42,837 nucleotides of DNA from Methylobacterium sp. J-076 (GCF_022829405.1 NZ_JAKSXW010000091.1:1-42837), one strand, 5' to 3'; counted from the first letter of the stretch, positions 9,310 through 18,398 are shown. The notes: generated by a model from the letters alone, not told the origin. Numbers and translations are program-made.

Positions 9310-9873
9310 CTACGCCCGCGCCACGCGCGGCAGGATCGGCACCAGGGATCCGGCCTCCACCGGAAGAGCCACCACCTCGCCGCCGTCCTTGATCCTCCGG
9401 ATCCTGCGGGCCGGATTGCCGACGTAGAGGCAATTCTCGTCGGTCGACCGCGTGACCAGGGAGTTCGCGCCGATCACGCAGCCCTTCCTGACCACGACCC
9501 CCGGCAGGATCGTCACGTTGGCCCCGACCCAGCACCCGTCCTCGATGCTCACCGGCTTCACCACCGCCTGCATGGTACAGCGCTGCTCGCTCGGCCCGAT
9601 CTCGTGCGTCGCCGTCAGGACCCGGACGAACTGCCCGATCCGCACACGATCCCCGATATCGAGATCGCCCGCGCCGTCGTAGAAGAAACCTATGTTGATG
9701 AAGCTCTCGCGTCCCAAGCTCATCTGCTTGGACTTGATGATGTGATGCGCCCAGATGCACGCATCCGACGTGAAATTGTAGCCCCGCATCCGCATCACTT
9801 TCATGCGCAGGAAGACGGGGATCAATTCACTCGACAGGATGTAATCGAATGACCGGTGAAAGAAATCTGACAT
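9310..9873 (-). CDS. Hexapeptide-repeat O-acyltransferase (LbetaH, WcaF/NodL-like)
   Basis: 187 residues. After an N-terminal basic helix (FHRSFDYILSSELIPVFLRMKVMRMRG) comes a left-handed beta-helix: repeated I/V/L-G-x4 hexapeptides such as LDIGDRVRIGQFV, VSIEDGCWVGANVTILPGVVVRKGCVIGANSLVTRS. The acetyltransferase catalytic His is in TATHEIG. The ending YVGNPARRIRRI is the standard CoA-side motif of WcaF/MaaC-type enzymes. It probably O-acetylates a sugar of the EPS from acetyl-CoA in the cytoplasm. It converges with flippase copy 1 and lies behind a 643-base AT-rich region. An acyl group other than acetyl cannot be excluded. Confidence 0.9.
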   Translation of the reverse strand: MSDFFHRSFDYILSSELIPVFLRMKVMRMRGYNFTSDACIWAHHIIKSKQMSLGRESFINIGFFYDGAGDLDIGDRVRIGQFVRVLTATHEIGPSEQRCTMQAVVKPVSIEDGCWVGANVTILPGVVVRKGCVIGANSLVTRSTDENCLYVGNPARRIRRIKDGGEVVALPVEAGSLVPILPRVARA

Positions 9874-10516
9874 TGGTTGACTCGACCGATCGTAGACGAT
9901 CCCGCCCGCTCATCGGGTCGGACCGTCCGTGCGCCGGATGCGTCATCATGGACCGTCCGATGATGCAGCCAATCCAGAATATCGCGCGGGGCGAACCCTC
10001 TCCGATAACCGAGAACAGCAACAATTCAGGAAATATACGTAGTATCGGTGCATGAAATGAGCGCCATTTCCGGCCATTGACTCTCTAGCACCAAAGGCCG
10101 GTCGATGAAACTCCGACCGGACGGTGCACACGACGCATGGGCGCGCCGCCGTGATGGGCGAGGCCGCACCGGAGGCGAGGGCCGGCAGGGGTCTCCCCGT
10201 CCGGAGCCCCCCGGAGGGGAATCGGGCGCCGGACGGGGGAAGGTCACATCGCCCCGTCCCAGGGGATGCCGACCGGGGGGCTGCAGGCAAAGCAAAACGA
10301 AGCAAGACCTGCCGGGGGGCCAAATTAAAAAAGAGTCGGCGTCAAGCCCCAAAAAAATCGTTCCGCATGGACAGTCAACTAGTGAGATGATTATGATTCT
10401 TGACAGGTTTATAATCAAAGCACTATGATTACCTCGAAGAAGTCAAGTGATATAGATTAGCTAATATGTTCGGGACCAAATCGATCTATTTGCGTGCCGG
10501 GCGGCAGGATTAAGAA
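9874..10516. other. Divergent intergenic region upstream of acyltransferase and GT2
   Basis: 643 bases with no supported gene. Bases 9874-10110 and 10320-10516 are AT-rich, and the centre (10120-10310) is GC-rich. The right part contains a sigma-70-like promoter at 10400-10429, listed separately. Weak open frames at 10026-10418 (minus) and 10105-10428 (plus) overlap each other and lack ribosome sites, so they are not called. Confidence 0.55.
10400..10429 (+). promoter_or_regulatory. Sigma-70-type promoter for GT2
   Basis: TTGACA at 10400-10405, an 18-base spacer and TATGAT at 10424-10429. It precedes the GT2 start by about 88 bases and lies in an AT-rich patch. This is the best-formed promoter I found in the window. 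A second TATAAT sits inside the spacer (10410-10415), too close to the -35 to pair with it. Confidence 0.6.
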
Positions 10517-11518
10517 ATGCACAAATTGTGTGTGATAATTCCATGTTATAATTATCAAAATTTCGTCGGCGAAGCAATTGAGAGCGTTGTCAGCCAGAAT
10601 TGCCCCGAGTGCGATTTAATCGTCATCGACGACCAGTCCACCGACAAATCTTGGGAAGTGATCCAGAGCTGGGGTGTTCGCGCGTATCGCGTGCCCAATG
10701 GCGGCGGACGGCGCGCCTTCGTCGCCGGCCTGGAGCATACGACGGCCCCGTTCATCTTGTGCCTGGACGCGGATGACAAGCTCAAACCCGGATCCCTCGC
10801 CAAAATTATCCAACGGCTGGACCAGGATGTCGCAAAGCTACAGTATTCGCTGACGAAGATCGACGCGCGCGGCGCGAGCTTCGGAGAGGCCCATCCCAAC
10901 CTGTGGAACTACAGGCTGCGCGACCGGCTCATCAAGGAGGTGGCGCGGACCGGGGTCTACCGCTGCCCGCCCACCTCCGGCAACGTGTTCCGCCGGGACG
11001 TGTGCGAACTCGTGAAGGAGGCGGAGTACGACCGGGCCGTCGACGGCGTGGCCCTGTTCGCGGCGCCGTTCTACGGCGACGTGGTCAGCCTGTCGGAGCA
11101 GCTCGGCTGCTACCGCATCCACGGCGAGAACATCTCGGGAATGGGCGGGCTCCTCAAGCCCGAGGTGCTGAAGCACGAGGTCGACCGCTTCATGCTGCGG
11201 ATGCGGCACCTGCAGGCCATCATCCGGGCGCGGGGCTACGACGGGATCACGCTCGCTCCGGACCGGGCCTACTTCTATCTCGAGAGAAGCCTGTACTACG
11301 CCATCGTCCGCGGCGAGCGGCCGACATTCCGGCATCTCCGCCTCCTCGTCGGCGCGCTGATCGTCGAGCGGATGAGCCTCGGCACGAAGCTGAAGCTGCT
11401 CGCGCTCTTCGTCTGCCTGAAGTTCTGTTCGGAAACCTTCGCCCTGAAGCTCATCCAGTTCCGCATGGGCACCGGACGCCGGACGACGGCGGAATTCTTC
11501 AGGATGATCCTGTCCTGA
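10517..11518 (+). CDS. Glycosyltransferase family 2
   Basis: A 333-residue inverting GT-A enzyme. The N-terminus is textbook GT2: LCVIIPCYNYQNFVGEAIESVVSQN, then DLIVIDDQSTDKSWEVI, with the metal-binding DxD in FILCLDADDKLKPGSL (about residues 84-99). The acceptor half includes PPTSGNVFRRDVCEL and AVDGVALFAAPFYGDV. A conserved HGENISGMGG and a helical C-terminus of about 120 residues follow, as in small EPS glycosyltransferases. The start is supported by AGGA eight bases upstream and a promoter at 10400-10429. The first 150 bases of the gene are more AT-rich than the rest, continuous with the upstream island. Sugar specificity is unknown. Confidence 0.92.
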   Translation: MHKLCVIIPCYNYQNFVGEAIESVVSQNCPECDLIVIDDQSTDKSWEVIQSWGVRAYRVPNGGGRRAFVAGLEHTTAPFILCLDADDKLKPGSLAKIIQRLDQDVAKLQYSLTKIDARGASFGEAHPNLWNYRLRDRLIKEVARTGVYRCPPTSGNVFRRDVCELVKEAEYDRAVDGVALFAAPFYGDVVSLSEQLGCYRIHGENISGMGGLLKPEVLKHEVDRFMLRMRHLQAIIRARGYDGITLAPDRAYFYLERSLYYAIVRGERPTFRHLRLLVGALIVERMSLGTKLKLLALFVCLKFCSETFALKLIQFRMGTGRRTTAEFFRMILS

Positions 11519-11551
11519 CGCGCCGCCGGCCGGGCCCCCCTCGCCCGCCTG

Positions 11552-13252
11552 TCAGGACGACGCCTTCGCCCCCCCCTGGTGCCACGCATGCCGGGCGCGG
11601 ACGGGGCTGTTGAGGACGACCCCGAGGACGCGGCTGTTCGCCGAGCGCATGGCCCGGATCGCCTCCGCGAGTTCATCGAGCTTCGTGCGGTTCAGGGAGG
11701 CCACGAGCACCACGCCGGTGAGCATGCTGCCGACCGCCTGGGCGTCCGAGGAGGCCTTGAGCGTCGGCAGGTCGAGGATGATGTCGCGCTTGCCGTTGAC
11801 CTGCGTCAGGGCGGCCCGCATCGCGTGGGTCCCGAGGAACGCGTTCGGGCTGGCCCGCCGTCCCGCGGCCACGGCGGGCACGAAGCCCAGCGAGGGGGCG
11901 ATCGCCACCTCCTTGAAGGACCCGCCGACCGCGGGTGACAGGAGCAGCTCGTCGAGGCCGGACGGCGCCGACGGCGCCAGGAGGCGGGTCAGGTCGGGCT
12001 TCTGCAGGTTGGCGTCCACCAGCATCGCGTCGGTGCCCGATACCGCGAGCAGGCGGGCGAGGTTGGCGGCGATCGCGCTGCAGCCGTCCCCGTCCTGGCA
12101 GGAGGCGAAGCCGATCGAGACATACTGGGGCTTGCCGCCCGCGGAGAACAGGATGGTCCGGAGCAGCCGGAGAGCGAGGGCGAAGTCCGAGTCCGGCTGG
12201 TCGAGGGCCGTCGTCGTCTTCAGGATGCCCGTCCGGTAGCGCGGGATGACGACGAGGCAGTCGATCCCCAGCAGGCGCCGCACCTGGGCCGGGGAGCGCA
12301 GGATGCGATCGAAGTTGTGGGCGATCGCGATGGCGCCGACGCCGGTGACGAGCCCGAGGACCAGGGCGAGCAGGAGGTTCAGCTTGGTCTGCGGGTAGGT
12401 GGAGCTGAGGGGCTGGGGGGCGGAGCCGACGATCCGCGCGTCCGAATCCGGGAACTGGAAGTCGGAGATCACGCCGGTGGCGACGGCCTCGTCCGCGGCC
12501 TTCTTCTCGGACTGGATCAGCGAGATGCGGCCCTGCAGGAACTCGGTGCCGCGCTGTTCCGAGACCGCGTGGACGAGGACTTGGTCGCGGATGTAGGCGG
12601 CCGCGATCGAGTTCGTCAGGCGGGCCGTCATCTCGGGCGTCGGGCCGCGGAAGGAGACCTCGAGGACGTAGGACTGCCCGAGCCGCTTGACCTGGACCCT
12701 GTCGGCGAAGTTCTGGAAGGCCATCTCGCGGGCGCGGTTGGCCGCCTCTTCCGGCGAGGAGGTCGCCTGCCCCCCTACCGGCAGCAGGGACATGACCACC
12801 CCCACGCTCCGGCCGATCAGGCCCGGCCCCTTGTCGGCGAAGGCCGGGTCGTCCTTGAGGTTGAGGGTGTCGAATACGTAGCGCAGGTTGCGGGCCGAGC
12901 GGATCACCTGCAGCTGGCTCTCGGCCTGGGCGCTGTCGAGGGTGGGGGCGGCGGCGGCCGCCGCCGCCGCCGCGTCGGTGCCCGGCGGCAGGCGCAGGCG
13001 CGGTTCGAGCACGATCTGGGCCGACGCCACGAATTCGGGCCGGGTGGACGCCGTGTAGGCGACGCTGACGGCGAGGCAGGACAGGATCCACAGGACGAGA
13101 CCCAGGGCCTTCCGGCGCACGGCCGCGATCAGGTCGCCGATCACCGTGGCGCCCGGGTCGTCCCCCGGATTGCGCATGTCGATATGCTCAAGCCCGGGCA
13201 TCGGCTCGGGCTGCGGATCGCTCGGGCGGATCACGGTCGAGTTGAAGTTCAT
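11552..13252 (-). CDS. Wzc/ExoP-like polysaccharide co-polymerase with degenerate tyrosine-kinase domain
   Basis: 566 residues. The N-terminal half is a Wzz-type chain-length domain: TM1 at about 50-68, FVASAQIVLEPR, a long periplasmic helical region, then TM2 (LNLLLALVLGLVTGVGAIAIA) after the PxxP-like PQPLSSTYPQTK segment. The C-terminal half has the fold of BY-kinases, but the P-loop reads CQDGDGCSAIAANLA: the essential Lys is Cys391 and the following Thr is Ala. Walker A' (MLVDANLQKPDL) is near normal. Walker B is weak (DIILDLPTL). The tail (HQGGAKASS) has no tyrosine cluster. It probably controls EPS length without ATP-driven phosphorylation. ATG at 13252 overlaps the TGA of the upstream GT2 by 4 bases (ATGA), implying translational coupling. 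A poly-Ala run (94-102) is encoded by a GCC/GCG tract. Confidence 0.9.
   Translation of the reverse strand: MNFNSTVIRPSDPQPEPMPGLEHIDMRNPGDDPGATVIGDLIAAVRRKALGLVLWILSCLAVSVAYTASTRPEFVASAQIVLEPRLRLPPGTDAAAAAAAAAPTLDSAQAESQLQVIRSARNLRYVFDTLNLKDDPAFADKGPGLIGRSVGVVMSLLPVGGQATSSPEEAANRAREMAFQNFADRVQVKRLGQSYVLEVSFRGPTPEMTARLTNSIAAAYIRDQVLVHAVSEQRGTEFLQGRISLIQSEKKAADEAVATGVISDFQFPDSDARIVGSAPQPLSSTYPQTKLNLLLALVLGLVTGVGAIAIAHNFDRILRSPAQVRRLLGIDCLVVIPRYRTGILKTTTALDQPDSDFALALRLLRTILFSAGGKPQYVSIGFASCQDGDGCSAIAANLARLLAVSGTDAMLVDANLQKPDLTRLLAPSAPSGLDELLLSPAVGGSFKEVAIAPSLGFVPAVAAGRRASPNAFLGTHAMRAALTQVNGKRDIILDLPTLKASSDAQAVGSMLTGVVLVASLNRTKLDELAEAIRAMRSANSRVLGVVLNSPVRARHAWHQGGAKASS
12943..12978. repeat. GCC/GCG trinucleotide tract encoding poly-alanine
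   Basis: A near-perfect run of GGC/GCC triplets inside the Wzc-like gene encodes nine consecutive alanines in the periplasmic region. In-frame slippage would change linker length only. Confidence 0.75.
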
Positions 13253-14157
13253 AGGGTGGCGGCCCGTTCCGGTGTCAGACGTAAACGCAGAAGATCGCCG
13301 ACGGCGATGAGATTTCCGACCAGCCGGCCGCGCCGGTCGATGTAGAGCTCCGGCCAGAAGGACTTCACGAGGTTGGCCGACATGTTCCGGCCGATCTGCC
13401 GGATCACCTGCGCCGTGGTCATGGTGCTCTTCCGGTGCATGTAGACCGGGTTCATGACCTGCGAGTAGCCGAACTTGCGCCCGGACACCCGGCCGCGCTT
13501 GACGCCGAGATGGGCGCCGTAGGCCGCCCCGAGCTTGATCAGCCGCCCGCCCCGCTTCCGGAGCCTGGCGCCGAAATCCCGGTCCTCGAGCCAGCCGTAG
13601 AGCACGAGCCTCTCGTCGAACCGCATCCCCTCGATGGCCTTGCAGCGGAAGGCCATGTTGCAGCCGTAGGGGCTGAACGCGTCGAGGACGTAGTCGCTCG
13701 CGGCCGGATCGTGGGCGGCCACCTGGGAGAGGGCCTCGTCCTGGCCGAGGCCGGGTCCGAGGATGCCGTCGGCCACCACGTGGCCCGTGACCCCCACGAC
13801 GGAGGCGTCCTGCCGGAAGGCCCCGTCCACCCGTTCGATCCACCGCGGGTCGGGGTAGAAGTCGTCATCGAAGAACACGACCCAGTCCGTCCCGGGCGGC
13901 AGGGCGGCCAGGATGGCGTTGCGCTGGCGCGAGGAGCCGGGCTGATCGTAGAGGACCGTGACGTGCGGGTGCGCGGCCACGGCGCCGACATCCTCGGGCT
14001 TCGTGCAGCAGATCATGATCGTGTGCGGCGTCACGGTCTGCCGGGCGAGGTTGCCGATCATGGACGCGAGCTGGTCGGGGCGCCCGAGGGTCGCGATCCC
14101 GACGCAGACGCGGGCCGTCTCGGGGCCGGCAGCGCTCGTGTCCATCGTGCTCGTCAT
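13249..14157 (-). CDS. Glycosyltransferase family 2
   Basis: 302 residues from Met at 14157 (MTSTMDTSAAGPETARVCVG). Met at 14145 is a close alternative, and the open frame continues upstream to 14349 in low-complexity sequence. GT2 motifs: RVCVGIATLGRPDQLASMIGNLARQ, SSRQRNAILAALPPGTDWVVFFDDDFYPDPRWIE (DDD metal site), and GYGCN-like SPYGCNMAFRCKAIEGMRFDERL with the catalytic-side YGWLEDRDFGARLRKRGGRL (ED motif). This is the pattern of inverting GT2 enzymes such as rhamnosyl- or glucosyltransferases in EPS loci. It is the first gene of an overlapping pair with the Wzc-like gene (4-base ATGA overlap), so the two are probably co-produced. Confidence 0.9.
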   Translation of the reverse strand: MTSTMDTSAAGPETARVCVGIATLGRPDQLASMIGNLARQTVTPHTIMICCTKPEDVGAVAAHPHVTVLYDQPGSSRQRNAILAALPPGTDWVVFFDDDFYPDPRWIERVDGAFRQDASVVGVTGHVVADGILGPGLGQDEALSQVAAHDPAASDYVLDAFSPYGCNMAFRCKAIEGMRFDERLVLYGWLEDRDFGARLRKRGGRLIKLGAAYGAHLGVKRGRVSGRKFGYSQVMNPVYMHRKSTMTTAQVIRQIGRNMSANLVKSFWPELYIDRRGRLVGNLIAVGDLLRLRLTPERAATL

Positions 14158-14408
14158 CGGTCCGAGGTCTCTTCTCACGCAATCAACGGGCCACCGGGGC
14201 TGGCGCCGCGCCCGGCCCCCCTGCCGGGACGGACGGCCTGCCCCGGCATCGCCCGCCGGCCGCCGATATCCGCCGCCGCATGCCGGAGCGGGGTCCGTGG
14301 ATCGCCTGCCGAAGGCACACAGATACAGAAAGGCGCGCGCGGGCGCCATCGACCCACCCCGACGAGGCTGGCCGAATCAGAGTATCCGACAGCCGCGCCG
14401 CGCTCATT

Positions 14409-15470
14409 TCAGATTTTGCCGAGAAGATCGAGATAGGTCTGCGCCGACGACTTCCAGGAGAAAGCCTTCACGCGCTCCGTGCCGCGGGCGCGCAACTCGT
14501 CGCCCAGGGTCGGCGAGGTGGCGAGGGTGCGGACATGCGCCAGCCAGGCCGGGGCGTCGTCCGGCCCCGCCAGGAGGGCCGCGTCCCCGCAGATCTCCGG
14601 AAGGCAGGACCGGTCCGAGGCGACGACCGGGCAGCCCAGCGCCATCGCCTCCACGATGGGGATGCCGAAGCCCTCCGAGCGCGACGGGAAGGCGAGGCAG
14701 AGGGCGTGGCCGTAGAGCCATGCGAGGTCGTCGTCGCTCACGAAGCCGAGCTGGTGGATGTTGGCGGCCACCACGGACTCGGTCTGCGCGAAGATCTCCG
14801 CGGAGCCGCCCGCCACCACGAGGTCGACGCCCAGCGCGTCGAGCGCCCCGGCCTGCCGCAGGACGAAGCCGACATTCTTGTGCCGGGCGCGGCTCCCCAG
14901 GAGGAGGACGAAGGGGCGGATGCCGGACAGGCGCTCGCCCAGGGTCGAGGCCGCCGCGTCCCAGCGGAAGACGTGCTCGTGCCCGTTGGGCGCCACGGTG
15001 ATGCCGCGGGCCGGAACCCCCAGGCACTCGCCGAGCCGCGAGGCCGAGAACCGGGAGACCGACGTGATCGCGGCGGCCCGGCGGGCGAGGGCCGGGAAGA
15101 GGCCGCGGTAGAGGAGGCGGAAGGCCAGGCTGTAGCTGGTGGGCTCGTCGAACACGTTGGTGTCGTGCATGCAGACGATCTGCCGCCCCACCGCGAGGGG
15201 GGCGGTGTTGCAGAGGTTCAGGAGCGGCCTCCCCGCCCGGGCGGGGAGGATGGCCTGCTCCCAGGCGTGCCCGGAGGCGCCGGGGACGCGGCGGGCGGTG
15301 ATCGCCCCGAAGGCCGGCAGCGCCGTGACGGAGGCGGGGACCAGGATCTCCGCCGTCTGCCCCCGCTCCTGCAGGATGCGGTCGACCTCGGACAGGATCT
15401 CGCGGCCGTAGCGCTGCACGCCGGTGACGGACTGGCCGTAGAAGCGGCCGTTGATCGCGAAAGCCGTCAC
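14409..15470 (-). CDS. Glycosyltransferase family 4 (WbdA/MtfB-like)
   Basis: 353 residues starting at GTG 15470 (V/M-TAFAINGRFYGQSVTGVQRYGREIL). No ATG lies closer, and GGGAG is about 11 bases upstream. The N-terminal domain has the donor-loop GVQRYGREI and CMHDTNVFDEPTSYS. The C-terminal GT-B half has ITVAPNGHEHVF, FVLLLGSRARHKNVGFVL, IHQLGFVSDDDLAWLYGHALCLAFPSRSEGFGIPIVEAMALGCPVVASD, with the E-x7-E catalytic/donor motif (SEGFGIPIVEA). This is the profile of GDP-mannose or related GT4 enzymes. It sits between the GT2 gene (251-base gap) and wzy (194-base gap) on the same strand. Confidence 0.92.
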   Translation of the reverse strand: MTAFAINGRFYGQSVTGVQRYGREILSEVDRILQERGQTAEILVPASVTALPAFGAITARRVPGASGHAWEQAILPARAGRPLLNLCNTAPLAVGRQIVCMHDTNVFDEPTSYSLAFRLLYRGLFPALARRAAAITSVSRFSASRLGECLGVPARGITVAPNGHEHVFRWDAAASTLGERLSGIRPFVLLLGSRARHKNVGFVLRQAGALDALGVDLVVAGGSAEIFAQTESVVAANIHQLGFVSDDDLAWLYGHALCLAFPSRSEGFGIPIVEAMALGCPVVASDRSCLPEICGDAALLAGPDDAPAWLAHVRTLATSPTLGDELRARGTERVKAFSWKSSAQTYLDLLGKI

Positions 15471-15664
15471 CGGGGCGCATGCTCCCGTGCGGCGGGCCGA
15501 CGCCCCGCCGGCACGTCGGCGGGCGCGGGCGACAGGATCGCGGTGAGAGTTCGCCGACAGGCCGGACGCATCCCCGTCATCAGGATTTCTGGCTCCAGGC
15601 AGTTCGAGTGCGGATCGGTGCGGGATCGCGGGGGGCCGGGACCGCCGGTCCTGCCCCCCGGTCG

Positions 15665-17080
15665 TCAGGCGAGGGCACGGGCCGGCTCGGGCGAGGCCGG
15701 GCCCTGGCGGGGGACGCGGGCGCCGGCCGGGGCATGCGCGGCGGCGAGCAGGCCGAGGACGGAAGCGGCGGCGATGCCGATATCGGGCATGGTCGCGGAC
15801 AGGAGGCTCATCGCCAGAGACGGGAGGAGCGCGAGCTTCAGGGCGGTGGTGAAGGTCAGCACGTGCTGCGGGACCCTGCCGGGGACCGCCACGAGGTGCT
15901 GCGTGATGAAGCCGAACATCAGCACGGCGCCGAGGACGCCGGTGCTGCCGAGGATCGAGATGCCCCAGTTCGAGGTCCGGATCGAGCCGAGCCCGGCCCC
16001 CAGGCCGCCGGAATCGATGAAGGCCTGCCAGCCGATCCGGTTCCACGAGCTGCGCTCGGCATAGGACGCGGTGTTCGTCTTCTGGAGCACCAGCGAGTCG
16101 ACCATCGACAGGACGGGGTCGAACAGGTTCGGCTTGAGCACGAAGGCGACGAACATGCCGACCAGGGCGAGGAAGATGATGAGGATCTCGATGTTGAGCT
16201 GGCCACGCCGCGGGTTGCGGGGATTGACCAAGCGGACCAGCAGATCGAGCCCGTAGACCAGGCCGAACAGGCCGATGCCGACGATGGCGGTGGAGGAGGT
16301 CGACAGCATCGCCATCAGCGCGAGGAGGCCCATCGCCCCCAGGACCAGGAGCCGTTCCCTGCCCGCGCGGTACAGGGGCCGCATGAAGGTGAGCGCCGCC
16401 AGCATGCTGACGCAGGCCGTGCCGTAGGTCGATGCCTCCGGCATCAGGCCGACCACGCGCTTGACGCCCTCGGCCTCGACGTCGATCAGCAGGGAGTAGG
16501 TGGCCGTGCGGAACGGCTCGAGCAGCGCCCCGAGGCCGAGGGTGTAGCACACGAGGTCCAGGAACCCGGTGCAGACCAGGGCATAGGCCGCGTAGAGGAG
16601 CGCGCGGCGATAATGGTCGCGCGTCACCTCCGATTGCCCGATCACCGCGAAGGACAGCGCCACGGCGAAGGACAGGATCATGTAGCAGGACTGGGTGATG
16701 TTCCCGGCGGCCGGCTTCAGGATGTCGGCGCCGAAATAGGCCGAGCTGACCGGCATGACCTCGAACAGGCCCGCGAACATCCGCGGCAGCACGAAGGCCC
16801 CGAAGACGCCGTAGGCCAGGAAGGCCGAGAACAGGGCGAGCCGCCGGGGATCGAGCGCCACCTCGATGCCGCGCAGGACGTTGCCGCGCTGGATGGCCAC
16901 CTTGCCGACGAACACCAGCCCGCAGGCCGTCTGCGGCAGCAGGGTGGTCCCGCCGCCGCCGGGCAGCATCTGCAGGGTCCCGAACACGCTGCTGATCATC
17001 AGCAGATAGAGAAGGCCCGGCCCTCGCGCGAAGGCCATGGCGATGATCAGCACCCAGAGGACGGCGGCCGGCCAGCTCAT
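15665..17080 (-). CDS. Wzy-like polysaccharide polymerase (O-antigen ligase/polymerase family)
   Basis: 471 residues with 10-12 predicted membrane helices (for example VLWVLIIAMAFARGPGLLYLLM at the N-terminus and LNIEILIIFLALVGMFVAFVL later). A large periplasmic loop (about residues 320-375) has SYAERSSWNRIGWQAFIDSGGLGAGLGSIRTSN, which matches the Wzy_C block with the G-x-G-x-G-S-x-R motif of O-antigen ligases and EPS polymerases. It would join flipped repeat units at the periplasmic face. It lies 7 bases after the ExoF-like gene, so the two are surely co-transcribed. By family it could be a ligase, but the setting (ExoY, flippase, co-polymerase) favours polymerase. Confidence 0.88.
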   Translation of the reverse strand: MSWPAAVLWVLIIAMAFARGPGLLYLLMISSVFGTLQMLPGGGGTTLLPQTACGLVFVGKVAIQRGNVLRGIEVALDPRRLALFSAFLAYGVFGAFVLPRMFAGLFEVMPVSSAYFGADILKPAAGNITQSCYMILSFAVALSFAVIGQSEVTRDHYRRALLYAAYALVCTGFLDLVCYTLGLGALLEPFRTATYSLLIDVEAEGVKRVVGLMPEASTYGTACVSMLAALTFMRPLYRAGRERLLVLGAMGLLALMAMLSTSSTAIVGIGLFGLVYGLDLLVRLVNPRNPRRGQLNIEILIIFLALVGMFVAFVLKPNLFDPVLSMVDSLVLQKTNTASYAERSSWNRIGWQAFIDSGGLGAGLGSIRTSNWGISILGSTGVLGAVLMFGFITQHLVAVPGRVPQHVLTFTTALKLALLPSLAMSLLSATMPDIGIAAASVLGLLAAAHAPAGARVPRQGPASPEPARALA

Positions 17081-17087
17081 CGCCCGC

Positions 17088-18398
17088 TCAGAAGTCGTTC
17101 GCGGTCGCGCCGGAGGCGCGGGCCCCTCGGCTGCCCGCGGGCGGCACGGTCGCGTCGATGTTGTCGGGAAGCCGCGGCCGGACCCGCACCACGTCGCCGG
17201 GCTGGAGCAGGTCGTCCTCCCCCACGGTCAGCGTCTTGGCGACGCCGTTGGAGCGGCGCAGGACGATGTATTCCGGCTTGGAGTAGGAGTCGGAATTGGC
17301 CAGCACCGTCGCGGGCGAGCGGATCTCGGCCTGGTAGAGGAGGTTCTTGGCCGCCTCGAGCTTGGCCATGGTCTCGTTGAGCCTCATGCGCGTCTCGGCG
17401 GCCTCCTGAAGGGCCGTGTTGCGGCGCTGGTCCTTGAGGTCGAGGATGTCGCGCTCGCCCTTCGAGATGTCCTGTCGCGCCCGGATCACCGCGATCTGCA
17501 CGTCGAGCCGGTTCGATTCGAGGGTCGCGATGGTCTGCGAGGTCTCGATCTGGCGCGGCATCGCCGAGAGCCCCTTGCTCACGAGGCCGGAGATGCGCGC
17601 CAGCTCCTGCTTCATGATGTCGAGCTGCTCGCCGGTGGTCGCATCCTTGGCGGTCAGCGAGGTGATCTGCTCGGACAGAAACTCCTTGTTCTGCTTCAGG
17701 TTGGCGATCTGCGAGGCGAGGGCCGCGCGGCGGGTCTCCAGGGCGAGGCGCTCCTCGCGGATGATGCGGGCCACCTCCGGCTCCTTGGAGCGCGTCTCGA
17801 TCTCCGGCGGGAAGACGAGGGGCACGTCCCTGATCTCGGCGTCGAGGCGCACCTGCCGCGCGAGGAGGGCGAGGCGGGTGGCGGAGAGTTCCTGGATCGC
17901 CCCCCGCGAGGTCACCCCCTCGCGCACGAAGGACAGGAGGATGTCGGTGGGCACGCGCTGCAGCCCCCCCGCGATGCTGACCGCCTGGAGGACGCTGAGC
18001 TGGGGCCGGTACTCGTACTCCCCGGGCTTCTCGACGCTGCCCATCACGTAGAACGGCCGGAACTTCACGATCTGGACCGAGGCGTCCGGCTTGGTGGCCA
18101 AGCCGGCCTTGGCTTTCAGGCGCTCCGCCACGTCGTTGGCGATCTCCGTGGTCGAGCGCCCGGTGGCCTCCACTTCCCCCACGACCGGCAGGGACACCCT
18201 GCCCGAGGCGCCGACGGTGAACTCGCCGTCGAAGGCCTGCCACTGGTAGGCCTCCCCCGTGCCGGCGCGCAGGTCGGAGACCTTGATCTGGATCTGGTCC
18301 TGCGGACCCAGCCGGTACGGCTCCTCCGCGCGGGCCGCACCGGTCGCCAGCAGGAAAGTGGCGGCGACCCGGAGCAGGGTCCAGTGAAGCTCCTTCAT
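17088..18398 (-). CDS. exoF: ExoF-like polysaccharide export protein
   Basis: 436 residues. Signal peptide MKELHWTLLRVAATFLLATGAARA, cleaved before EEPYRLG. The polysaccharide export (Poly_export) domain follows at about residues 25-110 (YRLGPQDQIQIKVSDL, FTVGASGRVSLPVVGEVEATGRST), then a SLBB-like segment with FYVMGSVEKPGEYEYRPQLSVLQAVSIAGG. A long coiled coil occupies about 205-370, and a second SLBB-like piece lies near the C-terminus (LLQPGDVVRVRP). This domain order is that of rhizobial ExoF, required for succinoglycan synthesis and export. There is no lipobox Cys, unlike Wza. ATG at 18398 overlaps the upstream TGA by 4 bases, and wzy follows 7 bases after the stop. Confidence 0.87.
   Translation of the reverse strand: MKELHWTLLRVAATFLLATGAARAEEPYRLGPQDQIQIKVSDLRAGTGEAYQWQAFDGEFTVGASGRVSLPVVGEVEATGRSTTEIANDVAERLKAKAGLATKPDASVQIVKFRPFYVMGSVEKPGEYEYRPQLSVLQAVSIAGGLQRVPTDILLSFVREGVTSRGAIQELSATRLALLARQVRLDAEIRDVPLVFPPEIETRSKEPEVARIIREERLALETRRAALASQIANLKQNKEFLSEQITSLTAKDATTGEQLDIMKQELARISGLVSKGLSAMPRQIETSQTIATLESNRLDVQIAVIRARQDISKGERDILDLKDQRRNTALQEAAETRMRLNETMAKLEAAKNLLYQAEIRSPATVLANSDSYSKPEYIVLRRSNGVAKTLTVGEDDLLQPGDVVRVRPRLPDNIDATVPPAGSRGARASGATANDF

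Noticed and set aside
15479..17380. A 633-codon plus-strand frame opposite wzy and the ExoF-like gene
   Set aside because: Charged, repetitive Asp/Gln/Glu/Arg-rich shadow translation. The minus strand encodes recognised membrane and export proteins with proper spacing.
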